A stretch of DNA of 64,000 nucleotides from Sipunculus nudus (Eukaryota > Annelida > Sipuncula > Golfingiida > Sipunculidae), in contig CM049319.1 in NCBI GenBank assembly GCA_026874595.1, positions 627,501-691,500 of the forward strand. Reading direction: 5' to 3'. The translations under genes and the position numbers were made by a program. Of the stretch, positions 39,485 through 52,710 are shown one piece after another. Below the pieces are notes generated by a model. It was not told where the DNA came from. It did not search any database and was given only the letters and a program-made list of their open reading frames with translations. How positions within the stretch are numbered: position 1 is the stretch's first letter; every line of letters starts with the position of its first letter.

Positions 39485-42400
39485 TTGAATATATTATTAA
39501 GGCCACACATTAAAACACGCAACTACTGTCTACAATGTAATGATTTTGGATATATAACTAAGGTCACACAACAGAACACGTCACTACGGTCTATCGAAGA
39601 CGACACAACAAAACACGCCTCTACAGTCTTAACTGTTATGATGTTGGATATATTATTAAGGCCACACATTGAAACACGCCAATACAGTCTGCACTGATAT
39701 GAGGTTAAATATATTACTAAGGCCACACATTAAAACACGCCAATACAGTCTGCACTGTTACGGTGTTGAATATATTACTAAGGATACACAATTAAACACG
39801 CCAATACAGTCTGCACTGATATTGGGTTGAATATATTATTAAGGCCACACATTAAAACACGCAACTACTGTCTACAATGTAATGATTTTGGATATATAAC
39901 TAAGGTCACACAACAGAACACGTCACTACGGTCTATCGAAGACGACACAACAAAACACGCCTCTACAGTCTTAACTGTTATGATGTTGGATATATTATTA
40001 AGGCCACACATTGAAACACGCCAATACAGTCTGCACTGATATGGGGTTAAATATATTACTAAGGCCACACATTAAAACACGCCAATACAGTCTGCACTGT
40101 TACGGTGTTGAATATATTACTAAGGATACACAATTAAACACGCCAATACAGTCTGCACTGATATTGGGTTGAATATATTATTAAGGCCACACATTAAAAC
40201 ACGCAACTACTGTCTACAATGTAATGATTTTGGATATATAACTAAGGTCACACAACAGAACACGTCACTACGGTCTATCGAAGACGACACAACAAAACAC
40301 GCCTCTACAGTCTTAACTGTTATGATGTTGGATATATTATTAAGGCCACACATTGAAACACGCCAATACAGTCTGCACTGTTACGGTGTTGAATATATTA
40401 CTAAGGATACACAATTAAACACGCCAATACAGTCTGCACTGATATTGGGTTGAATATATTATTAAGGCCACACATTAAAACACGCAACTACTGTCTACAA
40501 TGTAATGATTTTGGATATATAACTAAGGTCACACAACAGAACACGTCACTACGGTCTATCGAAGACGACACAACAAAACACGCCTCTACAGTCTTAACTG
40601 TTATGATGTTGGATATATTATTAAGGCCACACATTGAAACACGCCAATACAGTCTGCACTGATATGGGGTTAAATATATTACTAAGGCCACACATTAAAA
40701 CACGCCAATACAGTATGCACTGTTACGGTGTTGAATATATTACTAAGGATACACAATTAAACACGCCAATACAGTCTGCACTGATATTGGGTTGAATATA
40801 TTATTAAGGCCACACATTAAAACACGCAACTACTGTCTACAATGTAATGATTTTGGATATATAACTAAGGTCACACAACAGAACACGTCACTACGGTCTA
40901 TCGAAGACGACACAACAAAACACGCCTCTACAGTCTTAACTGTTATGATGTTGGATATATTATTAAGGCCACACATTGAAACACGCCAATACAGTCTGCA
41001 CTGTTACGGTGTTGAATATATTACTAAGGATACACAATTAAACACGCCAATACAGTCTGCACTGATATTGGGTTGAATATATTATTACGGCCACACATTA
41101 AAACACGCAACTACTGTCTACAATGTAATGATTTTGGATATATAACTAAGGTCACACAACAGAACACGTCACTACGGTCTATCGAAGACGACACAACAAA
41201 ACACGCCTCTACAGTCTTAACTGTTATGATGTTGGATATATTATTAAGGCCACACATTGAAACACGCCAATACAGTCTGCACTGTTACGGTGTTGAATAT
41301 ATTACTAAGGATACACAATTAAACACGCCAATACAGTCTGCACTGATATTGGGTTGAATATATTATTAAGGCCACACATTAAAACACGCAACTACTGTCT
41401 ACAATGTAATGATTTTGGATATATAACTAAGGTCACACAACAGAACACGTCACTACGGTCTATCGAAGACGACACAACAAAACACGCCTCTACAGTCTTA
41501 ACTGTTATGATGTTGGATATATTATTAAGGCCACACATTGAAACACGCCAATACAGTCTGCACTGATATGGGGTTAAATATATTACTAAGGCCACACATT
41601 AAAACACGCCAATACAGTCTGCACTGTTACGGTGTTGAATATATTACTAAGGATACACAATTAAACACGCCAATACAGTCTGCACTGATATTGGGTTGAA
41701 TATATTATTAAGGCAACACATTAAAACACGCAACTACTGTCTACAATGTAATGATTTTGGATATATAACTAAGGTCACACAACAGAACACGTCACTACGG
41801 TCTATCGAAGACGACACAACAAAACACGCCTCTACAGTCTTAACTGTTATGATGTTGGATATATTATTAAGGCCACACATTGAAACACGCCAATACAGTC
41901 TGCACTGATATGGGGTTAAATATATTACTAAGGCCACACATTAAAACACGCCAATACAGTCTGCACTGTTACGGTGTTGAATATATTACTAAGGATACAC
42001 AATTAAACACGCCAATACAGTCTGCACTGATATTGGGTTGAATATATTATTAAGGCCACACATTAAAACACGCAACTACTGTCTACAATGTAATGATTTT
42101 GGATATATAACTAAGGTCACACAACAGAACACGCCACTACGGTCTATCGAAGACGACACAACAAAACACGCCTCTACAGTCTTAACTGTTATGATGTTGG
42201 ATATATTATTAAGGCCACACATTGAAACACGCCAATACAGTCTGCACTGATATTGGGTTAAATATATTACTAAGGCCACACATTAAAACACGCCAATACA
42301 GTCTGCACTGTTACGGTGTTGAATATATTACTAAGGATACACAATTAAACACGCCAATACAGTCTGCACTGATATTGGGTTGAATATATTATTAAGGCCA

Positions 42401-44248
42401 CACATTAAAACACGCAACTACTGTCTACAATGTAATGATTTTGGATATATAACTAAGGTCACACAACAGAACACGTCACTACGGTCTATCGAAGACGACA
42501 CAACAAAACACGCCTCTACAGTCTTAACTGTTATGATGTTGGATATATTATTAAGGCCACACATTGAAACACGCCAATACAGTCTGCACTGTTACGGTGT
42601 TGAATATATTACTAAGGATACACAATTAAACACGCCAATACAGTCTGCACTGATATTGGGTTGAATATATTATTAAGGCCACACATTAAAACACGCAACT
42701 ACTGTCTACAATGTAATGATTTTGGATATATAACTAAGGTCACACAACAGAACACGTCACTACGGTCTATCGAAGACGACACAACAAAACACGCCTCTAA
42801 AGTCTTAACTGTTATGATGTTGGATATATTATTAAGGCCACACATTGAAACACGCCAATACAGTCTGCACTGTTACGGTGTTGAATATATTACTAAGGAT
42901 ACACAATTAAACACGCCAATACAGTCTGCACTGATATTGGGTTGAATATATTATTAAGGCCACACATTAAAACACGCAACTACTGTCTACAATGTAATGA
43001 TTTTGGATATATAACTAAGGTCACACAACAGAACACGTCACTACGGTCTATCGAAGACGACACAACAAAACACGCCTCTACAGTCTTAACTGTTATGATG
43101 TTGGATATATTATTAAGGCCACACATTGAAACACGCCAATACAGTCTGCACTGATATGGGGTTAAATATATTACTAAGGCCACACATTAAAACACGCCAA
43201 TACAGTCTGCACTGTTACGGTGTTGAATATATTACTAAGGATACACAATTAAACACGCCAATACAGTCTGCACTGATATTGGGTTGAATATATTATTAAG
43301 GCCACACATTAAAACACGCAACTACTGTCTACAATGTAATGATTTTGGATATATAACTAAGGTCACACAACAGAACACCTCACTACGGTCTATCGAAGAC
43401 GACACAACAAAACACACCTCTACAGTCTTAACTGTTATGATGTTGGATATATTATTAAGGCCACACATTGAAACACGCCAATACAGTCTGCACTGTTACG
43501 GTGTTGAATATATTACTAAGGATACACAATTAAACACGCCAATACAGTCTGCACTGATATTGGGTTGAATATATTATTAAGGCCACACATTAAAACACGC
43601 AACTACTGTCTACAATGTAATGATTTTGGATATATAACTAAGGTCACACAACAGAACACGTCACTACGGTCTATCGAAGACGACACAACAAAACACGCCT
43701 CTACAGTCTTAACTGTTATGATGTTGGATATATTATTAAGGCCACACATTGAAACACGCCAATACAGTCTGCACTGATATGGGGTTAAATATATTACTAA
43801 GGCCACACATTAAAACACGCCAATACAGTCTGCACTGTTACGGTGTTGAATATATTACTAAGGATACACAATTAAACACGCCAATACAGTCTGCACTGAT
43901 ATTGGGTTGAATATATTATTAAGGCCACACATTAAAACACGCAACTACTGTCTACAATGTAATGATTTTGGATATATAACTAAGGTCACACAACAGAACA
44001 CGTCACTACGGTCTATCGAAGACGACACAACAAAACACGCCTCTACAGTCTTAACTGTTATGATGTTGGATATATTATTAAGGCCACACATTGAAACACG
44101 CCAATACAGTCTGCACTGATATGGGGTTAAATATACTACTAAGGCCACACATTAAAACACGCCAATACAGTCTGCACTGTTACGGTGTTGAATATATTAC
44201 TAAGGATACACAATTAAACACGCCAATACAGTCTGCACTGATATTGGG
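39485..44248. repeat. Variant-rich 15-unit segment, copy 2
   Basis: Units: 39485, 39827, 40169, 40450, 40792, 41073, 41354, 41696, 42038, 42380, 42661, 42942, 43284, 43565 and 43907, with lengths as in 17935-22698. All marker variants of that segment are present: GATATGAGG, ATTATTACGG, AAGGCAACAC, ACACGCCAC, CTCTAAAGTC, ACACCTCAC, ACACACCTC, ATATACTACTAAGG. Confidence 0.94.
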
Positions 44249-47200
44249 TTGAATATATTATTAAGGCCACACATTAAAACACGCCAATACAGTCTGCACT
44301 GTTACGGTGTTGAATATATTACTAAGGATACACAATTAAACACGCCAATACAGTCTGCACTGATATTGGGTTGAATATATTATTAAGGCCACACATTAAA
44401 ACACGCAACTACTGTCTACAATGAAATGATTTTGGATATATAACTAAGGTCACACAACAGAACACGTCACTACGGTCTATCGAAGACGACACAACAAAAC
44501 ACGCCTCTACAGTCTTAACTGTTATGATGTTGGATATATTATTAAGGCCACACATTGAAACACGCCAATACAGTCTGCACTGATATGGGGTTAAATATAT
44601 TACTAAGGCCACACATTAAAACACGCCAATACAGTCTGCACTGTTACGGTGTTGAATATATTACTAAGGATACACAATTAAACACGCCAATACAGTCTGC
44701 ACTGATATTGGGTTGAATATATTATTAAGGCCACACATTAAAACACGCAACTACTGTCTACAATGTAATGATTTTGGATATATAACTAAGGTCACACAAC
44801 AGAACACGTCACTACGGTCTATCGAAGACGACACAACAAAACACGCCTCTACAGTCTTAACTGTTATGATGTTGGATATATTATTAAGGCCACACATTGA
44901 AACACGCCAATACAGTCTGCACTGTTACGGTGTTGAATATATTACTAAGGATACACAAATAAACACGCCAATACAGTCTGCTCTGATATTGGGTTGAATA
45001 TATTATTAAGGCCACACATTAAAACACGCAACTACTGTCTACAATGTAATGATTTTGGATATATAACTAAGATCACACAACAGAACACGTCACTACGGTC
45101 TATCGAAGACGACACAACAAAACACGCCTCTACAGTCTTAACTGTTATGATGTTGGATATATTATTAAGGCCACACATTGAAACACGCCAATACAGTCTG
45201 CACTGATATGGGGTTAAATATATTACTAAGGCCACACATTAAAACACGCCAATACAGTCTGCACTGTTACGGTGTTGAATATATTACTAAGGATACACAA
45301 TTAAACACGCCAATACAGTCTGCACTGAGATTGGGTTGAATATATTATTAAGGCCACACATTAAAACACGCAACTACTGTCTACAATGTAATGATTTTGG
45401 ATATATAACTAAGGTCACACAACAGAACACGTCACTACGGTCTATCGAAGACGACACAACAAAACACCCCTCTACAGTCTTAACTGTTATGATGTTGGAT
45501 ATATTATTAAGGCCACACATTGAAACACGCCAATACAGTCTGCACTGATATGGGGTTAAATATATTACTAAGGCCACACATTAAAACACGCCAATACAGT
45601 CTGCACTGTTACGGTGTTGAATATATTACTAAGGATACACAATTAAACACGCCAATACAGTCTGCACTGATATTGGGTTGAATATATTATTAAGGCCCAC
45701 ATTAAAACACGCAACTACTGTCTACAATGTAATGATTTTGGATATATAACTAAGGTCACACAACAGAACACGTCACTACGGTCTATCGAAGACGACACAA
45801 CAAAACACGCCTCTACAGTCTTAACTGTTATGATGTTGGACATATTATTAAGGCCACACATTGAAACACGCCAATACAGTCTGCACTGTTACGGTGTTGA
45901 ATATATTACTAAGGATACACAATTAAACACGCCAATACAGTCTGCACTGATATTGGGTTGAATATATTATTAAGGCCACACATTAAAACACGCAACTACT
46001 GTCTACAATGTAATGATTTTGGATATATAACTAAGGTCACACAACAGAACACGTCACTACGGTCTATCGAAGACGACACAACAAAACACGCCTCTACAGT
46101 CTTAACTGTTATGATGTTGGATATATTATTAAGGCCACACATTGAAACACGCCAATACAGTCTGCACTGATATGGGGTTAAATATATTACTAAGGCCACA
46201 CATGAAAAAAAGCCAATACAGTCTGCACTGTTACGGTGTTGAATATATTACTAAGGAAACACAATTAAACACGCCAATCAGTCTGCACTGATATTGGGTT
46301 GAATATATTATTAAGGCCACACATTAAAACACGCAACTACTGTCTACAATGTAATGATTTTGGATATATAACTAAGGTCACACAACAGAACACGTCACTA
46401 CGGTCTATCGAAGACGACACAACAAAACACGCCTCTACAGTCTTAACTGTTATGATGTTGGATATATTATTAAGGCGACACATTGAAACACGCCAATACA
46501 GTCTGCACTGATATGGGGTTAAATATATTACTAAGGCCACACATTAAAACACGCCAATACAGTCTGCACTGTTACGGTGTTGAATATATTACTAAGGATA
46601 CACAATTAAACACGCCAATACAGTCTGCACTGATATTGGGTTGAATATATTATTAAGGCCACACATTAAAACACGCAACTACTGTCTACAATGTAATGAT
46701 TTTGGATATATAACTAAGGTCACACAACAGAACACGTCACTACGGTCTATCGAAGACGACACAACAAAACACGCCTCTACAGTCTTAACTGTTATGATGT
46801 TGGATATATTATTAAGGCCACACATTGAAACACGCCAATACAGTCTGCACTGTTACGGTGTTGAATATATTACTAAGGATACACAATTAAACACGCCAAT
46901 ACAGTCTGCACTGATATTGGGTTGAATATATTATTAAGGCCACACATTAAAACACGCAACTACTGTCTACAATGTAATGATTTTGGATATATAACTAAGG
47001 TCACACAACAGAACACGTCACTACGGTCTATCGAAGACGACACAACAAAACACGCCTCTACAGTCTTAACTGTTATGATGTTGGATATATTATTAAGGCC
47101 ACACATTGAAACACGCCAATACAGTCTGCACTGATATGGGGTTAAATATATTACTAAGGCCACACATTAAAACACGCCAATACAGTCTGCACTGTTACGG

Positions 47201-49131
47201 TGTTGAATATATTACTAAGGATACACAATTAAACACGCCAATACAGTCTGCACTGATATTGGGTTGAATATATTATTAAGGCCACACATTAAAACACGCA
47301 ACTACTGTCTACAATGTAATGATTTTGGATATATAACTAAGGTCACACAACAGAACACGTCACTACGGTCTATCGAAGACGACACAACAAAACACGCCTC
47401 TACAGTCTTAACTGTTATGATGTTGGATATATTATTAAGGCCACACATTGAAACACGCCAATTCAGTCTGCACTGATATGGGGTTTAATATATTACTAAG
47501 GCCACACATTAAAACACGCCAATACAGTCTGAACTGTTACGGTGTTGAATATATTACTAAGGATACACAATTAAACACGCCAATACAGTCTGCACTGATA
47601 TTGGGTTGAATATATTATTAAGGCCACACATTAAAACACGCAACTACTGTCTACAATGTAATGATTTTGGATATATAACTAAGGTCACACAACAGAACAC
47701 GTCACTACGGTCTATCGAAGACGACACAACAAAACACGCCTCTACAGTCTTAACTGTTATGATGTTGGATATATTATTAAGGCCACACATTGAAACACGC
47801 CAATACAGTCTGCACTGTTACGGTGTTGAATATATTACTAAGGATACACAATTAAACACGCCAATACAGTCTGCACTGATATTGGGTTGAATATATTATT
47901 AAGGCCACACATTAAAACACGCAACTACTGTCTACAATGTAATGATTTTGGATATATAACTAAGGTCACACAACAGAACACGTCACTACGGTCTATCGAA
48001 GACGACACAACAAAACACGCCTCTACAGTCTTAACTGTTATGATGTTGGATATATTATTAAGGCCACACATTGAAACACGCCAATACAGTCTGCACTGTT
48101 ACGGTGTTGAATATATTACTAAGGATACACAATTAAACACGCCAATACAGTCTGCACTGATATTGGGTTGAATATATTATTAAGGCCACACATTAAAACA
48201 CGCAACTACTGTCTACAATGTAATGATTTTGGATATATAACTAAGGTCACACAACAGAACACGTCACTACGGTCTATCGAAGACGACACAACAAAACACG
48301 CCTCTACAGTCTTAACTGTTATGATGTTGGATATATTATTAAGGCCACACATTGAAACACGCCAATACAGTCTGCACTGATATGGGGTTAAATATATTAC
48401 TAAGGCCACACATTAAAACACGCCAATACAGTCTGCACTGTTACGGTGTTGAATATATTACTAAGGATACACAATTAAACACGCCAATCAGTCTGCACTG
48501 ATACTGGGTTGAATATATTATTAAGGCCACACATTAAAACACGCAACTACTATCTACAATGTAATGATTTTGGATATATAACTAAGGTCACACAACAGAA
48601 CACGTCACTACGGTCTATCGAAGACGACACAACAAAACACGCCTCTACAGTCTTAACTGTTATGATGTTGGATATATTATTAAGGCCACACATTGAAACA
48701 CGCCAATACAGTCTGCACTGATATGGGGTTAAATATATTACTAAGGCCACACATTAAAACACGCCAATACAGTATGCACTGTTACGGTGTTGAATATATT
48801 ACTAAGGATACACAATTAAACACGCCAATACAGTCTGCACTGATATTGGGTTGAATATATTATTAAGGCCACACATTAAAACACGCAACTACTGTCTACA
48901 ATGTAATGATTTTGGATATATAACTAAGGTCACACAACAGAACACGTCACTACGGTCTATCGAAGACGACACAACAAAACACGCCTCTACAGTCTTAACT
49001 GTTATGATGTTGGATATATTATTAAGGCCACACATTGAAACACGCCAATACAGTCTGCACTGTTACGGTGTTGAATATATTACTAAGGATACACAATTAA
49101 ACACGCCAATACAGTCTGCACTGATATTGGG
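44249..49131. repeat. 16-element segment, copy in superblock 2
   Basis: Elements: 44249 (122), 44371, 44713, 44994, 45336, 45678 (280), 45958 (341), 46299, 46641, 46922, 47264, 47606, 47887, 48168 (341), 48509, 48851. It matches 22699-27581 at offset 21,550, including AAGATCACAC, CATGAAAAAAAGCC, AAGGAAACAC, AAGGCGACAC, GAACTG and GATACTGGG. Confidence 0.94.
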
Positions 49132-52100
49132 TTGAATATATTATTAAGGCCACACATTAAAACACGCAACTACTGTCTACAATGTAATGATTTTGGATAT
49201 ATAACTAAGGTCACACAACAGAACACGTCACTACGGTCTATCGAAGACGACACAACAAAACACGCCTCTACAGTCTTAACTGTTATGATGTTGGATATAT
49301 TATTAAGGCCACACATTGAAACACGCCAATACAGTCTGCACTGTTACGGTGTTGAATATATTACTAAGGATACACAATTAAACACGCCAATACAGTCTGC
49401 ACTGATATTGGGTTGAATATATTATTAAGGCCACACATTAAAACACGCAACTACTGTCTACAATGTAATGATTTTGGATATATAACTAAGGTCACACAAC
49501 AGAACACGTCACTACGGTCTATCGAAGACGACACAACAAAACACGCCTCTACAGTCTTAACTGTTATGATGTTGGATATATTATTAAGGCCACACATTGA
49601 AACACGCCAATACAGTCTGCACTGATATGGGGTTAAATATATTACTAAGGCCACACATTAAAACACGCCAATACAGTCTGCACTGTTACGGTGTTGAATA
49701 TATTACTAAGGATACACAATTAAACACGCCAATACAGTCTGCACTGATATTGGGTTGAATATATTATTAAGGCCACACATTAAAACACGCCAATACAGTC
49801 TGCACTGTTACGGTGTTGAATATATTACTAAGGATACACAATTAAACACGCCAATACAGTCTGCACTGATATTTGGTTGAATATATTATTAAGGCCACAC
49901 ATTAAAACACGCAACTACTGTCTACAATGTAATGATTTTGGATATATAACTAAGGTCACACAACAGAACACGTCACTACGGTCTATCGAAGACGACACAA
50001 CAAAACACGCCTCTACAGTCTTAACTGTTATGATGTTGGATATATTATTAAGGCCACACATTGAAACACGCCAATACAGTCTGCACTGATATGGGGTTAA
50101 ATATATTACTAAGGCCACACATTAAAACACGCCAATACAGTATGCACTGTTACGGTGTTGAATATATTACTAAGGATACACAATTAAACACGCCAATACA
50201 GTCTGCACTGATATTGGGTTGAATATATTATTAAGGCCACACATTAAAACACGCAACTACTGTCTACAATGTAATGATTTTGGATATATAACTAAGGTCA
50301 CACAACAGAACACGTCACTACGGTCTATCGAAGACGACACAACAAAACACGCCTCTACAGTCTTAACTGTTATGATGTTGGATATATTATTAAGGCCACA
50401 CATTGAAACACGCCAATACAGTCTGCACTGTTACGGTGTTGAATATATTACTAAGGATACACAATTAAACACGCCAATACAGTCTGCACTGATATTGGGT
50501 TGAATATATTATTACAGCCACACATTAAAACACGCAACTACTGTCTACAATGTAATGATTTTGGATATATAACTAAGGTCACACAACAGAACACGTCACT
50601 ACGGTCTATCGAAGACGACACAACAAAACACGCCTCTACAGTCTTAACTGTTATGATGTTGGATATATTATTAAGGCCACACATTGAAACACGCCAATAC
50701 AGTCTGCACTGTTACGGTGTTGAATATATTACTAAGGATACACAATTAAACACGCCAATACAGTCTGCACTGATATTGGGTTGAATATATTATTAAGGCC
50801 ACACATTAAAACACGCAACTACTGTCTACAATGTAATGATTTTGGATATATAACTAAGGTCACACAACAGAACACGTCACTACGGTCTATCGAAGACGAC
50901 ACAACAAAACACGCCTCTACAGTCTTAACTGTTATGATGTTGGATATATTATTAAGGCCACACATTGAAACACGCCAATACAGTCTGCACTGATATGGGG
51001 TTAAATATATTACTAAGGCCACACATTAAAACACGCCAATACAGTCTGCACTGTTACGGTGTTGAATATATTACTAAGGATACACAATTAAACACGCCAA
51101 TACAGTCTGCACTGATATTGGGTTGAATATATTATTAAGGCCACACATTAAAACACGCAACTACTGTCTACAATGTAATGATTTTGGATATATAACTAAG
51201 GTCACACAACAGAACACGTCACTACGGTCTATCGAAGACGACACAACAAAACACGCCTCTACAGTCTTAACTGTTATGATGTTGGATATATTATTAAGGC
51301 CACACATTGAAACACGTCAATACAGTCTGCACTGATATGGGGTTAAATATATTACTAAGGCCACACATTAAAACACGCCAATACAGTCTGCACTGTTACG
51401 GTGTTGAATATATTACTAAGGATACACAATTAAACACGCCAATACAGTCTGCACTGATATTGGGTTGAATATATTATTAAGGCCACACATTAAAACACGC
51501 AACTACTGTCTACAATGTAATGATTTTGGATATATAACTAAGGTCACACAACAGAACACGCCACTACGGTCTATCGAAGACGACACAACAAAACACGCCT
51601 CTACAGTCTTAACTGTTATGATGTTGGATATATTATTAAGGCCACACATTGAAACACGCCAATACAGTCTGCACTGATATTGGGTTAAATATATTACTAA
51701 GGCCACACATTAAAACACGCCAATACAGTCTGCACTGTTACGGTGTTGAATATATTACTAAGGATACACAATTAAACACGCCAATACAGTCTGCACTGAT
51801 ATTGGGTTGAATATATTATTAAGGCCACACATTAAAACACGCAACTACTGTCTACAATGTAATGATTTTGGATATATAACTAAGGTCACACAACAGAACA
51901 TGTCACTACGGTCTATCGAAGACGACACAACAAAACACGCCTCTACAGTCTTAACTGTTATGATGTTGGATATATTATTAAGGCCACACATTGAAACACG
52001 CCAATACAGTCTGCACTGTTACGGTGTTGAATATATTACTAAGGATACACAATTAAACACGCCAATACAGTCTGCACTGATATTGGGTTGAATATATTAT

Positions 52101-52368
52101 TAAGGCCACACATTAAAACACGCAACTACTGTCTACAATGTAATGATTTTGGATATATAACTAAGGTCACACAACAGAACACGTCACTACGGTCTATCGA
52201 AGACGACACAACAAAACACGCCTCTACAGTCTTAACTGTTATGATGTTGGATATATTATTAAGGCCACACATTGAAACACGCCAATACAGTCTGCACTGT
52301 TACGGTGTTGAATATATTACTAAGGATACACAATTAAACACGCCAATACAGTCTGCACTGATATTGGG
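49132..52368. repeat. Mosaic segment holding a partial third copy of the variant-rich segment
   Basis: Elements: 49132 (281), 49413 (342), 49755 (122, ending GATATTTGG), 49877 (342, CAGTATGCACTG), 50219 (281), 50500 (281, ATTATTACAGCC), 50781 (342), 51123 (342), 51465 (342, ACACGCCAC and GATATTGGGTTAAAT), 51807 (281, ACATGTCAC), 52088 (281). From 49877 the order and several variants match 18900 (offset 30,977) and 40450 (offset 9,427). AAGGCAACAC and CTCTAAAGTC are absent, so this copy is older or ancestral. Confidence 0.88.
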
Positions 52369-52710
52369 TTGAATATATTATTAAGGCCACACATTAAAAC
52401 ACGCAACTACTGTCTACAATGTAATGATTTTGGATATATAACTAAGGTCACACAACAGAACACGTCACTACGGTCTATCGAAGACGACACAACAAAACAC
52501 GCCTCTACAGTCTTAACTGTTATGATGTTGGATATATTATTAAGGCCACACATTGAAACACGCCAATACAGTCTTAACTGTTATGATGTTGGATATATTA
52601 TTAAGGCCACACATTGAAACACGCCAATACAGTCTGCACTGTTACGGTGTTGAATATATTACTAAGGATACACAATTAAACACGCCAATACAGTCTGCAC
52701 TGATATTGGG
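52369..52710 (+). repeat. 342-bp unit of unusual make-up (A-B-C/B2-C/D-E)
   Basis: Its length is normal but its content is not. The third monomer starts as C and ends like B2 (CAGTCTTAACTGTTATGATG); then a C/D hybrid follows, then E. So C is duplicated and D is absent as a separate monomer. The switch lies in CAGTCT, shared by C and B2. It is the only such unit seen. Confidence 0.92.

Larger units (their letters stand above)
35664..49343. repeat. 13,680-bp superblock, copy 2
   Basis: This copy contains E 35664, dimer 35725, 35847 (342), 36189 (341), 36530 (342), 36872 (281), and a 2,332-bp block at 37153-39484. It continues with the variant-rich segment at 39485-44248 and the 16-element segment at 44249-49131. 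Unit starts equal those of 14175-27301 plus 21,550 throughout, and the rare variants recur in the same order. The only difference noticed is a 2-base change in B1 (44458-44459 against 22908-22909). The match ends after 49343, where the hybrid C/D monomer replaces C. Confidence 0.93.
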
